64,000 nucleotides of DNA from Collinsella sp. UBA6357 (GTDB lineage: Bacteria > Actinomycetota > Coriobacteriia > Coriobacteriales > Coriobacteriaceae): contig DJRP01000032.1 of assembly GCA_002437815.1 (NCBI GenBank), positions 40,949-104,948 of the forward strand, given 5' to 3'. Below, one piece after another: positions 7,983 through 17,438 of this stretch. The translations under genes were made by a program, and so were the position numbers. The first letter of the stretch is position 1; the number at the start of each line of letters is the position of its first letter. The notes beneath the pieces were generated by a model, which did not search any database, was not told where the DNA came from, and was given only the letters and a program-made list of their open reading frames with translations.

Positions 7983-9938
7983 ATGGCAACCACGCAAGAC
8001 AAGCCAAGGAAAAAGAAAAAACGCCGCAAGAAAGAATCTCTGCAGCATAAGCTGCATCGCATCCTCGTTGCCCTCGTGATCTTTTTTGCTGTATTTGCAC
8101 TCGACAAGATCGGCGTTATCGCATCGGGTTTCGACGGTCGAGGCGCCGATTACGTCGCCTTGGCACTCTACCTGATCCCCTTCGCCATCTCGGGATACGA
8201 CGTACTCCAAAAGGCGTTTGGCAACATCAAGCGCGGTAAAGTCTTTGACGAAAACTTCCTCATGGCCGTGGCGACAATCGGCGCCTTTGCCACGATCCTC
8301 TTTCCCGATACCGAGCCCAGCACGGCCGAAGGTGCGGCTGTCATGCTGTTCTACCAGGTCGGAGAGCTGTTTCAAGCCTATGCCGTGGGCAAGAGCCGCA
8401 AGTCCATCAGTGCCATGATGGATATCGCTCCCGATTACGCCAACATCGAAAGCGAGGATGGCAGCCTCGAACAAGCCTTTCCCGATGATGTCGCTGTCGG
8501 CACCATCATCGTAGTTAAGCCCGGCGAGCGCGTGCCCATCGACGGCACCGTCGTCGATGGCGAAACCCAGCTCGACACCGCCGCGCTCACCGGCGAATCC
8601 GCCCCGCGCCGCGCGGTCGCCGGGGACGAAATCGTCTCGGGCTGCATCAACCTATCCGGCGTGATCCGCATTAAGACGACGAAGCCCTTCGGTGAGTCGA
8701 CGGTAAGCCGCATCCTTGAGCTCGTAGAAAATGCTAGCGAGAAAAAGGCGAAAACCGAGAACTTTATCACCCGTTTCGCCCGCGTCTACACACCCACCGT
8801 CACACTCGCAGCAGCCATCCTCGCCCTTGGCGGCGGCCTTGTGACCGGTGCCTGGTCCGACTGGGTCCTACGTGGCCTCACGTTTCTTGTCGTAAGCTGC
8901 CCGTGCGCGCTCGTGATCAGCGTGCCGATGTCTTTCTTCGGCGGGATCGGCGGCGCCTCCAAGCTTGGCGTGCTCATCAAAGGATCCAACTACCTGGAGG
9001 CGCTCGCCGACGTCGACACCGTCGTATTCGATAAAACCGGCACACTCACCAGCGGAACCTTTGGCGTAGTGGCTCAACATCCCGCCGAAGGCCAAGACAG
9101 CGCTCGCATGCTCGAGCTGGCGGCACATGCCGAAAGCTTCTCGGATCACCCGATCGCTTTGAGCGTCCGAGACGCCTATCACGGAAAGATAAATCCCGCG
9201 CGCGTCTCCGAGGAGCAAGAAGAAGCCGGACACGGTGTTGCTGCGATCATCGACGGTATCGAAGTGCTGGTAGGAAACGCCAAACTCATGGATAGCCACG
9301 GCATCGAACCCCCTTCATGCGACGTCGTCGGCACGATTCTTCATGTAGCCGCTGGCGGCACCTATCTGGGACATATCGTGATCGCCGACACCGTCAAAAC
9401 CGATGCCAAGCAAACGATCCGCGATCTGCACGCCGTCGGAATCAAGCGCACGGTCATGCTCACGGGAGATCGCGAGGAAGTCGCGGCCGCCGTGGCAGAG
9501 CAGCTCGGACTCGACGAATACCACGCGCAGCTGCTCCCCGCCGACAAGGTCGAACGCGTCGAGGCACTGCTCGCAAGTGAGGGCGACAAGAAGAAGCTCG
9601 CCTTTGTGGGCGACGGTATCAACGATGCACCGGTTCTCACCCGCGCCGACGTCGGAATAGCCATGGGGGCGATGGGCTCAGACGCCGCCATCGAAGCCGC
9701 CGACGTCGTGCTCATGGATGACAAGCCGTCCAATATCGCGCGGGCCATCCGTGTCGCCCGCAAGACCATGTCGATCGTATGGCAGAACATCGTCTTTGCC
9801 CTAGGTATCAAGATTCTGATTCTTGTGCTGGCAGCACTGGGCATCGCCAACATGTGGCTTGCTGTCTTTGGCGACGTGGGCGTAGCGATCATCGCCATCC
9901 TGAACGCCATGCGCGCCATGAACGTCAAGTGCCTGTAA
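7983..9938 (+). CDS. zntA: Zinc/cadmium-exporting P1B-type ATPase
   Basis: 651 residues. It starts with a Lys/Arg-rich tail (KKKKRRKKES), not a fused HMA domain, followed by about eight membrane helices. Key motifs are the TGES actuator loop near 200, the SCPCALV metal site in the sixth helix near 308, the DKTGTLT phosphorylation site near 352, an SDHPIA nucleotide-binding motif near 390 and GDGINDAP near 545. The C-P-C site with a zinc-type repressor upstream indicates Zn2+, Cd2+ or Pb2+ export. It is the last gene of the repressor-HMA-ATPase unit and ends before a strong bidirectional hairpin. Confidence 0.9.
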   Translation: MATTQDKPRKKKKRRKKESLQHKLHRILVALVIFFAVFALDKIGVIASGFDGRGADYVALALYLIPFAISGYDVLQKAFGNIKRGKVFDENFLMAVATIGAFATILFPDTEPSTAEGAAVMLFYQVGELFQAYAVGKSRKSISAMMDIAPDYANIESEDGSLEQAFPDDVAVGTIIVVKPGERVPIDGTVVDGETQLDTAALTGESAPRRAVAGDEIVSGCINLSGVIRIKTTKPFGESTVSRILELVENASEKKAKTENFITRFARVYTPTVTLAAAILALGGGLVTGAWSDWVLRGLTFLVVSCPCALVISVPMSFFGGIGGASKLGVLIKGSNYLEALADVDTVVFDKTGTLTSGTFGVVAQHPAEGQDSARMLELAAHAESFSDHPIALSVRDAYHGKINPARVSEEQEEAGHGVAAIIDGIEVLVGNAKLMDSHGIEPPSCDVVGTILHVAAGGTYLGHIVIADTVKTDAKQTIRDLHAVGIKRTVMLTGDREEVAAAVAEQLGLDEYHAQLLPADKVERVEALLASEGDKKKLAFVGDGINDAPVLTRADVGIAMGAMGSDAAIEAADVVLMDDKPSNIARAIRVARKTMSIVWQNIVFALGIKILILVLAALGIANMWLAVFGDVGVAIIAILNAMRAMNVKCL

Positions 9939-9987
9939 CGCATCGGCCACAGATTCAATCACGGCACCGTTCAAACTAGCCCAAACA

Positions 9988-10033
9988 TAAACCCCTCGTT
10001 CGGATGCCACGGCACTCCGGACGAGGGGTTTAT
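9988..10033. terminator. Bidirectional terminator between the ATPase and the DtxR-type regulator
   Basis: A stem formed by ATAAACCCCTCGT and its complement, with an inner CCGGA pairing, lies between two convergent genes and is flanked by A- and T-rich sequence on both sides. Confidence 0.8.
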
Positions 10034-10065
10034 ACAACAGAATCAATATCGAGACAGACTCGTTG

Positions 10066-10422
10066 TCAGGAGAGATGCGTTTTGAGCTTCTCGAAGCTCT
10101 CTTTAGAAAGACAGTGCTCCATATGACAGCCCTCTTGCCGCGCAACATCGCTGGGAACACCCGCATCCTCGAGCAGTCCCACAAAGAACTCATGGCGCTC
10201 GAGCATCTGCTGAGCAACCACCATGCCCTTATCAGTGAGCTTCACATCACGTTTGCCCATGGTCACATAGCCGTTGGACTCAAGGTTCGACATGGCCTTC
10301 GACACGCTGGCCTTGGTAACACCCAGGCGATTGGCGACATCGATGGAACGTACCCGCTCAAGCTCAAGGGAAAGCATGAGAATCGCTTCGAGATAGTCTT
10401 CGCCTGATTCATGGAGGGGCAT
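10066..10422 (-). CDS. DtxR/MntR-family metal-dependent transcriptional regulator
   Basis: 118 residues with an N-terminal winged helix (IDVANRLGVTKASVSKAMSN) followed by the short metal-binding/dimer region. The segment EGCHMEHCLS matches the family's metal-ligand helix (x-C-x-x-E-H). The SH3-like third domain of DtxR is absent, as in MntR, so manganese or iron is the likely co-regulator. The start follows GAAAGG. Its targets are not evident; the metal permease at the left end and the CDF exporter at 51 kb are candidates only. Confidence 0.85.
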   Translation of the reverse strand: MPLHESGEDYLEAILMLSLELERVRSIDVANRLGVTKASVSKAMSNLESNGYVTMGKRDVKLTDKGMVVAQQMLERHEFFVGLLEDAGVPSDVARQEGCHMEHCLSKESFEKLKTHLS

Positions 10423-10524
10423 ACAAGGCCTTTCACGCTTTTCTGTTAACCGCTGCTTACTCTAGCGCAAAAAGTTGCCCAAAACTTACTAAATTCTCAA
10501 AAAGTTAACCAAGGCCCACAAAAA

Positions 10525-10609
10525 CCTGCGATTGGGGACGTAGCAAAACAGCAGGTCTACCGACTGCCCGGAAAGACCTGCTGTTTTGCTACGTCCCCAA
10601 TCGCAGGTG
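10525..10609. repeat. Hairpin repeat, copy 1 (33-bp perfect arms)
   Basis: Arms 10525-10557 and 10577-10609 are perfect inverted copies containing GGGGACGTAGCAAAACAGCA, with a 19-base loop. The same sequence occurs at 17.34 and 52.23 kb. It begins 103 bases upstream of the DtxR-type gene and ends 3 bases past the stop codon of the HAD gene, so it may end that transcript. Confidence 0.9.
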
Positions 10610-10612
10610 AGG

Positions 10613-11380
10613 TTAGATCAGGCCAAAGTGATGGGCGGCGTGATAGATGCCATCACTATCGACATCGGTCGTCACATAGGTGGCGGCCGCCTTCACGGTG
10701 TCCCATGCGTTGCCCATGGCGACACTCGTGCCCACGGCGCCGAACATCGTCAGGTCGTTCTCGCCGTCTCCAAATGCGATCGCCTCGTCGGGCGCGATCC
10801 CCATGCGCCCGAGCGTTGCACGCACACCCAGATCTTTGCCCCCGTTATCGGGAATCAGATCGCAAAACAGATCGCACCACCGCGTCGTGAGCACATGCTT
10901 GGTCGCATCCGTCACGATGTGTTCCTCGCCGGGATCGACAAATGCACAAAACTGATACACGGGTGCATCGAAGGCATGCTCGAAAGGTTCCTCGTGATAC
11001 GCAATACCCGCGTTATCGCCCGCCGCCACTACGCGTCCACTCAACTTGTTGACAAAAGAGTTCTCGCCTTGCATGCACAGCGAATCATAGCAACCCTGCG
11101 CCACCTGGTCGACGACCACATGCACATCCGCTGGATCGATGGGGCAGCTACGGTATACCCCGGCCCCGTCAAAGCAGTACTGGCCCGAAAGCGTGACATA
11201 GGCATCCCACCCCTGCAGCAGCCAGTTGGGCATCTGGTACTTGGGACGGCCCGTGGCGATGATGCATTTGATGCCCTGTTCGCGAAAATGATCGAGTACG
11301 CGCTGCGTCGACTCAGGAATCCGATGCGTCTTAAAGCTCAGCAACGTACCGTCGATATCGAAAAAAGCCGCTTTGATCAT
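10613..11380 (-). CDS. Cof-type HAD-superfamily sugar-phosphate phosphatase
   Basis: 255 residues. The nucleophile motif is DIDGTLL near residue 8, motif II the IIATGRP segment near 40, and motif IV GDGENDLTMF near 210, with a large type IIB cap between. These are the marks of the Cof/YbiV group, which removes phosphate from sugar phosphates and related small molecules. It begins 3 bases after the stop of the ABC-F gene, so the two are co-transcribed. Substrate is unknown. Confidence 0.85.
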   Translation of the reverse strand: MIKAAFFDIDGTLLSFKTHRIPESTQRVLDHFREQGIKCIIATGRPKYQMPNWLLQGWDAYVTLSGQYCFDGAGVYRSCPIDPADVHVVVDQVAQGCYDSLCMQGENSFVNKLSGRVVAAGDNAGIAYHEEPFEHAFDAPVYQFCAFVDPGEEHIVTDATKHVLTTRWCDLFCDLIPDNGGKDLGVRATLGRMGIAPDEAIAFGDGENDLTMFGAVGTSVAMGNAWDTVKAAATYVTTDVDSDGIYHAAHHFGLI

Positions 11381-11383
11381 GCC

Positions 11384-13246
11384 TTAGGCCTCCCCTTCCA
11401 GCCTCTCGCTCGCCTCGAGCCACGCCATCTCGAGCTCGTCCATCGCGGCACGAGCCTCGTCGATCTTCGCCTGCTGCTCACCAAGCGCCTCATAGTTGGT
11501 CGGATCGACGGCGGCCATAGCGGCCTCGGCCTCCTCGAGGCGGACGCGCTGAGTCTCCATCTTGCGCTCGAGCGAGCTCACCTCGCGTCGGAGCTTCTGG
11601 CGCTCGGCGTTCGACAGGCCGTTGGGTTGACCGCTCGATTTGGGCTTCTCAGCGGCGGCAGCAGCGGCTCCCGTATCGAACGTGCCCGTCTTGGCACTCG
11701 GCGCTCCCACCGGCTCACCGTCGGCGGTCGCGTTGCAAAGCTTCAGATATTGATCAACGCCGCCCGGCATATGGGTAAGGTGCCCATCGAGGAGCGCCCA
11801 CTGCTGATCGGTCACGCGCTCCATCAAGAAGCGGTCGTGCGTCACCAGGATGAGCGTGCCCGGCCAGCCGTCGAGCAGGTCCTCGACGATAGCGAGCATA
11901 TCGGTGTCGAGGTCGTTTCCCGGCTCGTCGAGGATCAGAACGTTGGGCTCGTCAAGAATCGTGAGCAAAAGGGACAGGCGACGACGCTGGCCGCCCGACA
12001 GCTCGCCGATACGGCTCCAAAGCTGCTGCGTGCTAAAGCCCAGACGCTCGCAGAGCTTTTCGGGCGAGGTTTCCTTGCCGTCGATCATATAGAACTTCTT
12101 GTAGTGGCTCAGCACCTCGCGGATCGTGCTGTCGAGATAAGGCTTGAGCTCGTCAAGCTGCTGTGACAGAATGCCAAACCGCACCGTCTGCCCGATCTTG
12201 ACACGACCTCGCGTCGGGGCCAGCTTGCCCTGGATCACGTTGAGCAACGTCGACTTGCCGGCACCGTTCTCACCAAGCAGACCATAGCGGTCGCCCGCGC
12301 CGATCAACCAGGTCACATCGTTGAGGACAGGCTTGAATCCGCCGTCCCCGGCATCCTTGTAACCCGCATCGACATCGACCACGTCGATGACCTGCTTACC
12401 CAGGCGCGACACAGCCAAGCGTTTAAGTTCCAGCTCGTCGCGCACCGGCGGTACATCGGCGATGAGCTCGCGGGCAGCATCCACGCGAAACTTGGGCTTG
12501 GTCGAGCGTGCCTGAGCCCCGCGACTGAGCCACGCAAGCTCCTTGCGCGCCATGTTGCGACGTCGCTCCTCGGTGACGGCCGCCATGCGATCGCGCTCGA
12601 CGCGCTGCAGGATATAGGCGGAGTAACCGCCCTCAAAGGGGTCGACCTTGCCGTCGTGCACCTCCCACATGGAGTTGCAGACCTCGTCCAAGAACCAGCG
12701 GTCGTGCGTCACGCACAGCATGGCACCCTGCCCATGCTGCCAGCGGGCCTTAAGGTGGCGCGCCAACCAGTTGATGGTGCGCATGTCCAGATGGTTGGTC
12801 GGCTCGTCGAGCATCAGCACGTCATAGTCGCCGATCAGCAGGCGCGCCAGGTCCACGCGGCGGCGCTGACCACCTGACAGCTCGCCTACCATGCCCTCCC
12901 AAGGCACATCCGATATCAGGCCGGCAAGAATCTGACGCGTGCGGGGGCTCGACGCCCACTCGTACTCGGGCGTGTCACCCACCACGGCATGGTGCACCGA
13001 ATCGCCATCGGCCAGGTTGTCCTTCTGTCCAAGCAACCCGACCGTGATGTCCCGACGGTGCGTGACGCGACCGTCGTCGGGCTCGATAACACCGGCGAGC
13101 ACGCTCAACAGCGTGGACTTGCCGTCACCGTTTTTACCGACGATACCGATACGATCGCCCTCGGCGACGCCGAGCGTCACGTTGTCAAAGATGTGCTTGG
13201 TGGGAAACTCGAGCGTTATCGAATCGCACCCCAAGAGAATCGCCAT
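11384..13246 (-). CDS. ABC-F family ATPase (Uup/EttA-like)
   Basis: 620 residues with two ABC domains and no membrane helices. Walker A motifs are GKNGDGKST and GENGAGKST, and each domain has LSGGQRRR followed by LDEP. The linker between domains is the charged region typical of ABC-F proteins, and the C-terminal 80 residues form a coiled coil, as in Uup. Such proteins bind the ribosome E site and affect translation, or protect ribosomes from drugs; which applies here cannot be told. The start at 13246 follows AGGAG; the open frame extends 177 bases upstream, but that part has no such site. Confidence 0.85.
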   Translation of the reverse strand: MAILLGCDSITLEFPTKHIFDNVTLGVAEGDRIGIVGKNGDGKSTLLSVLAGVIEPDDGRVTHRRDITVGLLGQKDNLADGDSVHHAVVGDTPEYEWASSPRTRQILAGLISDVPWEGMVGELSGGQRRRVDLARLLIGDYDVLMLDEPTNHLDMRTINWLARHLKARWQHGQGAMLCVTHDRWFLDEVCNSMWEVHDGKVDPFEGGYSAYILQRVERDRMAAVTEERRRNMARKELAWLSRGAQARSTKPKFRVDAARELIADVPPVRDELELKRLAVSRLGKQVIDVVDVDAGYKDAGDGGFKPVLNDVTWLIGAGDRYGLLGENGAGKSTLLNVIQGKLAPTRGRVKIGQTVRFGILSQQLDELKPYLDSTIREVLSHYKKFYMIDGKETSPEKLCERLGFSTQQLWSRIGELSGGQRRRLSLLLTILDEPNVLILDEPGNDLDTDMLAIVEDLLDGWPGTLILVTHDRFLMERVTDQQWALLDGHLTHMPGGVDQYLKLCNATADGEPVGAPSAKTGTFDTGAAAAAAEKPKSSGQPNGLSNAERQKLRREVSSLERKMETQRVRLEEAEAAMAAVDPTNYEALGEQQAKIDEARAAMDELEMAWLEASERLEGEA

Positions 13247-13373
13247 ATGACCTGCTCCTATCGTGCATACATAAACGCTCATTATCTTAGCAGCCTTGGA
13301 GCTGCGACACCTATCATTTAGGGATAGGTTGATTGTGGCAGACCGGCTACCACTCTCGCCCGCTTCAACCAGT

Positions 13374-13416
13374 CCCCAAAAAGATAGGTGGGACACCCGC
13401 AACGGGATGTCCCACC
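13374..13416 (-). terminator. Terminator of the pst operon
   Basis: Read on the minus strand, a stem GGTGGGACA...TGTCCCACC (13387-13416) is followed by TATCTTTTT. It ends the pstSCAB transcript before the ABC-F gene. Confidence 0.75.
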
Positions 13417-13475
13417 ACTCCAATCAGTCCCGCAGCGGCCTACAGTCGCCCGCGGGCCTCAAAGCATGTCCCGGA

Positions 13476-14351
13476 CTAGGAGAACATACCGGTGAGGTAA
13501 TCGTTAAGCCGCTTGTCGCGGGGGCGCTGGAAGATCTCGTCGGTCTCGTTGTACTCGACCATGTCTCCCATATAGAAAAACGCCGTTCGGTTGGAGACAC
13601 GCGATGCCTGCTCCATGTTGTGCGTGACGATCACGATGGCGCGATCGGCAACGATCTGGCGCATAAGATCCTCGATCGCAAGAGTCGAGATAGGATCGAG
13701 CGCCGAACAGGGCTCATCAAACAGAATCACATCGGGGTCAAGCGCGAGCGTGCGCGCGATACACAGACGCTGCTGTTGTCCGCCCGAAAGCGCATAGGCG
13801 CTCTTGTCGAGCTTATCTTTGACCTCTTCCCACAACGCGGCCCCGCGCAGGCTCTCCTCCACCAGACGGTCGAGCTCGTCCTTATCGGTGACGCCATGGC
13901 GTTTAGGGGCAAAGGTAATGTTATCCCGAATAGACTTATGGAAGGGATTGGGCTGCTGGAACACCATGCCGATGGAACGCCGCAGCTCGTAGGTGTTTTC
14001 TTGCTTGGTATTGATGTTGCGGCCTTGATAGACGATCTCGCCCTCTACGCGACATCCGCGGATCTCACGGTTCATGAGGTTGAGTGAACGCAAAAACGTT
14101 GACTTGCCACATCCGGAAGGCCCGATCAGCGCGGTGATCTCGCCCTTGTAGAAGTCAAGTGAGGTGTCGTGCAGCGCATGGTGATCGCCATAGAACACAT
14201 TGACATCATGTGTGCTGAGCACAACCTCATCCGAGACGGCCTTGCCGGCCAGACGGCCCTGCGACTCGCTTGCCTGAACGTTCGACAAAAACTCATCCGT
14301 CTCGCCCAGCGGTACGGGCGCGACACGGTCCTCGCTCTTATAACCACTCAT
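13476..14351 (-). CDS. pstB: Phosphate ABC transporter ATP-binding protein
   Basis: 291 residues. It powers high-affinity phosphate import with PstC and PstA. Walker A is GPSGCGKST, the signature is LSGGQQQRLCIA and Walker B is VILFDEPCSALDP. It has an N-terminal extension of about 40 residues before the usual start of the domain (NVFYGDHHALHDTS). Its ATG overlaps the pstA stop codon (ATGA), showing translational coupling. No phoU follows; the operon ends at a hairpin. Confidence 0.95.
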   Translation of the reverse strand: MSGYKSEDRVAPVPLGETDEFLSNVQASESQGRLAGKAVSDEVVLSTHDVNVFYGDHHALHDTSLDFYKGEITALIGPSGCGKSTFLRSLNLMNREIRGCRVEGEIVYQGRNINTKQENTYELRRSIGMVFQQPNPFHKSIRDNITFAPKRHGVTDKDELDRLVEESLRGAALWEEVKDKLDKSAYALSGGQQQRLCIARTLALDPDVILFDEPCSALDPISTLAIEDLMRQIVADRAIVIVTHNMEQASRVSNRTAFFYMGDMVEYNETDEIFQRPRDKRLNDYLTGMFS

Positions 14352-15301
14352 TCGGCCGTCATCCTTTTCGCCAGAGCCTTGCCCACGATGCGGGCGACCA
14401 CATTGAACAGCAGCACACACACCATCAGCAGGGCGGCAGTGCCCCACACGATCTGCTGGGCCTCGGGGCTGCCCTCGCCATAGATCTTGTAGATATGCAC
14501 CGCGAGCGATTCGCCGGGGCGAAAAACGTTCCAGGCGCAGGTGGGGCTCGAAAGGTTGAAGCTCAAGAAGTTGAGGCGCACTGGAGAGCTCATACCCGAG
14601 GTGAACAGCAGCGCCGCTGCCTCGCCGAACACGCGGCCGGCCGAAAGCACGATGCCGGTCACGATGGCGGGCATGGCCTCGGGAATCAGGATATGCACGG
14701 TGGCTTCCCAGCGCGTTAACCCCATGGCCAGACACGCATCGCGTTGAGCCTGCGGCACGTCCTCGAGTGCCTGCTGGATCACACGGACCAAAATGGGAAT
14801 GTTGAACATGGTGAGCGCGACGGCACCCGAGATCAACGAATACTTCCACCCGAGCTGGACCGAGAACACCAGGAAGCCAAACATGCCGACAACGATCGAC
14901 GGCAGCGAGGAGAGCGTCTCGATCGCGGTGGAGGCGATATCGCGCAGTGGCCCGTCGGGGGCGTACTCGACAAGATAGACTGCAGCTCCCAGGCTCACGG
15001 GAACCGAGATCACCAAGGTGATAACGAGCAGGTAGAACGAGTCGAATAGCTGGTAGAGCACGCCGCCCTGCGTTCCGTTGGCGCGCGAGGGCTCGGTAAG
15101 AAACCCAGGTTTGAAAAGGGTGGAGACGCCCTCGAACAGAATATAGGCGACCATGGACACGACAATAAGCATGACCACGGCGACGATCGCGGTCAGAGCG
15201 GCGGTCGCAACCTTGTCCTGCCTTCCGGCTCGCTCCAGCCGCGCCTCATCGATGCTGATCTGGGCGGCAGTCGACGCCGCATCGGTCTTCACATTAACCA
15301 C
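14348..15301 (-). CDS. pstA: Phosphate ABC transporter permease
   Basis: 317 residues, six membrane helices after a cytoplasmic N-terminus. The permease loop that contacts the ATPase is seen in ALEDVPQAQRDACLAMGLTR near 205. It forms the channel with PstC. It overlaps pstC by 8 bases and pstB by 4 bases in one operon. Confidence 0.93.
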   Translation of the reverse strand: MVNVKTDAASTAAQISIDEARLERAGRQDKVATAALTAIVAVVMLIVVSMVAYILFEGVSTLFKPGFLTEPSRANGTQGGVLYQLFDSFYLLVITLVISVPVSLGAAVYLVEYAPDGPLRDIASTAIETLSSLPSIVVGMFGFLVFSVQLGWKYSLISGAVALTMFNIPILVRVIQQALEDVPQAQRDACLAMGLTRWEATVHILIPEAMPAIVTGIVLSAGRVFGEAAALLFTSGMSSPVRLNFLSFNLSSPTCAWNVFRPGESLAVHIYKIYGEGSPEAQQIVWGTAALLMVCVLLFNVVARIVGKALAKRMTAE

Positions 15302-16202
15302 GGGACTTCGCCCCCTTCTTGCCGATCAGATGGATGATGAGGATAAAGACAAGGCTCATGCCCATGAGCAAAAGGCCCAACGCCCACAGGACGTCGTCTT
15401 GGGCAGAGCCCTCGGCATAAACCGCCATCGACGTGGTAAGCGTCGTAGTGATGGTCGACGCCGGTGAGAGCAGCGAGGTGGGCATAGCCTCGATACCGCC
15501 AATGACCATGCGCACGGCAAGCGTCTCGCCGAAGGCACGCGTCATACCTAGGATGACCGCCGTCATAAGCGAGGGAAGTGCACTCTTGAGCACTACGTGC
15601 CAGATGGTCTGCCAGCGCGTATAGCCCAGCGCCAGGGAGCCCTGGCGATAGCTGTCGGGCACGGCGCGCAGGCCATCGACCGAAAGCGTGGTCATGGTGG
15701 GAAGGATCATGACGGCAAGCACGATGGCTCCCGGCAGGATTCCCAGTCCCGTGGATACATGAAAGACGTTCTTCATGAAACCGACTACCACGTGAAAACC
15801 GATCAAGCCGAACACAACCGACGGAATACCCGTGAGCAGTTCGATGAGCGGCTGGAACACCTTGGCGCCAAACTTGGGCTGGATTTCGACCGCGAAGATC
15901 GCGGAGCCGATCGCGATGGGAAGGGCGATCAACGTGGAGAGCACCATGACCGAGAACGAAGTGACGATCAGCGGTAGCGCGCCGGTAAAAGGCAGCCCGT
16001 TTTCGGCCGTATTTGCCAGATCCCATTTGGTGCCGCAGAAGAACTCTGCAACGGAAACGCCGTCCTTGAGAAACGCCGAAAGACCCTTTTGCGCCACCAT
16101 AAAGATCAGCGCGACAACAACAAGCGTCACGAGCGCAACGCATGCGCCCGTGACGCCCAGGCCCACGTTCTCAAGGTTGCGTTTTGGCATTTGTTTATGC
16201 AC
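15294..16202 (-). CDS. pstC: Phosphate ABC transporter permease
   Basis: 302 residues with six membrane helices and the coupling-loop segment PDSYRQGSLALGYTRWQTIW near 185. It pairs with PstA to carry phosphate across the membrane. It starts 28 bases after the pstS stop codon and overlaps pstA by 8 bases. Confidence 0.93.
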   Translation of the reverse strand: MHKQMPKRNLENVGLGVTGACVALVTLVVVALIFMVAQKGLSAFLKDGVSVAEFFCGTKWDLANTAENGLPFTGALPLIVTSFSVMVLSTLIALPIAIGSAIFAVEIQPKFGAKVFQPLIELLTGIPSVVFGLIGFHVVVGFMKNVFHVSTGLGILPGAIVLAVMILPTMTTLSVDGLRAVPDSYRQGSLALGYTRWQTIWHVVLKSALPSLMTAVILGMTRAFGETLAVRMVIGGIEAMPTSLLSPASTITTTLTTSMAVYAEGSAQDDVLWALGLLLMGMSLVFILIIHLIGKKGAKSRG

Positions 16203-16229
16203 GACGAACCTCTCGATACGGGTTTGGGA

Positions 16230-17171
16230 TTACTTGGATGTGACCTTGCCGGAGGCGTCCTTGACAACCTTCATATCGGAGACGGGAATAAAGCCCTGCT
16301 CCTCGACGAGCTTGCCTTGAACAGCCTTGGAAAGCATGAAGTCCAGGAAGGCCTTAGTGGCCTCATCGGCATCTTTGGCGCAGTACATGTGCTCGGTCGC
16401 CCAGATCTTGAAGGAGTCGTCGGTGACGTTCTTGCTCTTGGGCTCCACGCCCTCCACCTTGATGGCGTTGAACTTGGAATCGTCGAAGTGGGAAAAATCG
16501 AGGTAGGAGATGGCGTTATCGGTGCTTGCCATCTGGGTCTGGACATCGCCCGACTTGTCGAGCTCGGCGTCGCCCTTGAAGTCATTGGCCGTATCGCCAA
16601 AGACGGCGGCCTCAAAGGTTGCACGGGTGCCGGAGCCCGCCTTACGGTTGAGCACGACGATCTTGGCATCGTCGCCGCCGACCTCGCTCCAATTAGTGAT
16701 CTGGCCGGAGAAGATACCCTTGAGCTGCTCGAGCGACAGGTCGTCGACCTTAACGTTCTTGGAGACCACGGGGCCCATGCCCACGACGGCGACCTCATGG
16801 TCGACAAGGTTCTTGGCCTGATCGGCGTCGAGTTTGGTCTCGGCGAAGACATCGGAGTTGCCGATCGTAACGGTGCCGGCGGCCACGGCGGTCAGGCCCT
16901 TGCCCGAACCGTTGCCCGAGCCCGAGATGGACACGTCCGGGTTCTTGTCCATGAACTTCTCAGCTGCAGCCTCGACCAAGGCCTGAAACGAGCTGGCGCC
17001 GTCATAGGTCACCTCGCCGGAAACGCTCGCGGCGGCGGCAGAACCGGCGCTGCCCTTGGCGGCCGCATCGGAGCCCGAGCCGCCGCAGCCCGTAAGGCCA
17101 AGCCCCACGATGCTCGCAAGACCGCCGGCAAGACCCAAGAACTGACGGCGAGAATAAACCTGATCGAACAT
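16230..17171 (-). CDS. pstS: Phosphate-binding lipoprotein of the Pst transporter
   Basis: 313 residues. The N-terminus has SRRQFLGLAGG followed by a hydrophobic stretch and an LTGC lipobox near residue 27, so it is anchored outside the membrane as a lipoprotein; the two Arg may allow Tat export. The mature part has the PBP-like phosphate site pattern (YDGASSFQALVEAA near the start, NRKAGSGTRATFE mid-protein). The start at 17171 is preceded by GAAAGGAAGATC; the longer frame has no such site. First gene of pstSCAB. Confidence 0.93.
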   Translation of the reverse strand: MFDQVYSRRQFLGLAGGLASIVGLGLTGCGGSGSDAAAKGSAGSAAAASVSGEVTYDGASSFQALVEAAAEKFMDKNPDVSISGSGNGSGKGLTAVAAGTVTIGNSDVFAETKLDADQAKNLVDHEVAVVGMGPVVSKNVKVDDLSLEQLKGIFSGQITNWSEVGGDDAKIVVLNRKAGSGTRATFEAAVFGDTANDFKGDAELDKSGDVQTQMASTDNAISYLDFSHFDDSKFNAIKVEGVEPKSKNVTDDSFKIWATEHMYCAKDADEATKAFLDFMLSKAVQGKLVEEQGFIPVSDMKVVKDASGKVTSK

Positions 17172-17239
17172 GATCTTCCTTTCAACATGCGTCGTCGCGG
17201 GCACCCTGCCCGCTTTGCTGGTTAGGAAGATAGTTCGAG

Positions 17240-17311
17240 CAAAAGAAAGAAACCGCGCCGTTTGCCGGTTCTTACGGGCATCTGATATGCCCTTACCGGC
17301 AAACGGCGCGG
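17240..17311 (-). terminator. Hairpin with T-run upstream of pstS (terminator or attenuator)
   Basis: A long stem (CCGCGCCGTTTGCCGG at 17253-17268 pairing with 17296-17311, plus an inner CGGGCAT pairing) is followed on the minus strand by TTTCTTTCTTTT. It lies 80 bases before the pstS start codon. It either ends transcription from the dipeptidase gene or attenuates pst expression. Confidence 0.7.
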
Positions 17312-17338
17312 CCTTTACAAACGGTTGACAATGCACCC

Positions 17339-17425
17339 GACCTGCAATTGGGGACGTAGCAAAACAGCAGGTCCTCTTCGGCCAATATCCGACCTGCTGT
17401 TTTGCTACGTCCCCAATTGCAGGTC
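17339..17425. repeat. Hairpin repeat, copy 2 (35-bp perfect arms)
   Basis: Arms 17339-17373 and 17391-17425 pair perfectly with a 17-base loop and carry the same core, GGGGACGTAGCAAAACAGCA, as copies at 10.5 and 52.2 kb. It lies 13 bases past the dipeptidase stop codon. Confidence 0.9.
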
Positions 17426-17438
17426 GAAAGAACAGGTG

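Noticed and set aside
13247..13423. N-terminal extension of the ABC-F gene
   Set aside because: It crosses the upstream terminator region and lacks a ribosome site; ATG 13246 has AGGAG and the normal family start.
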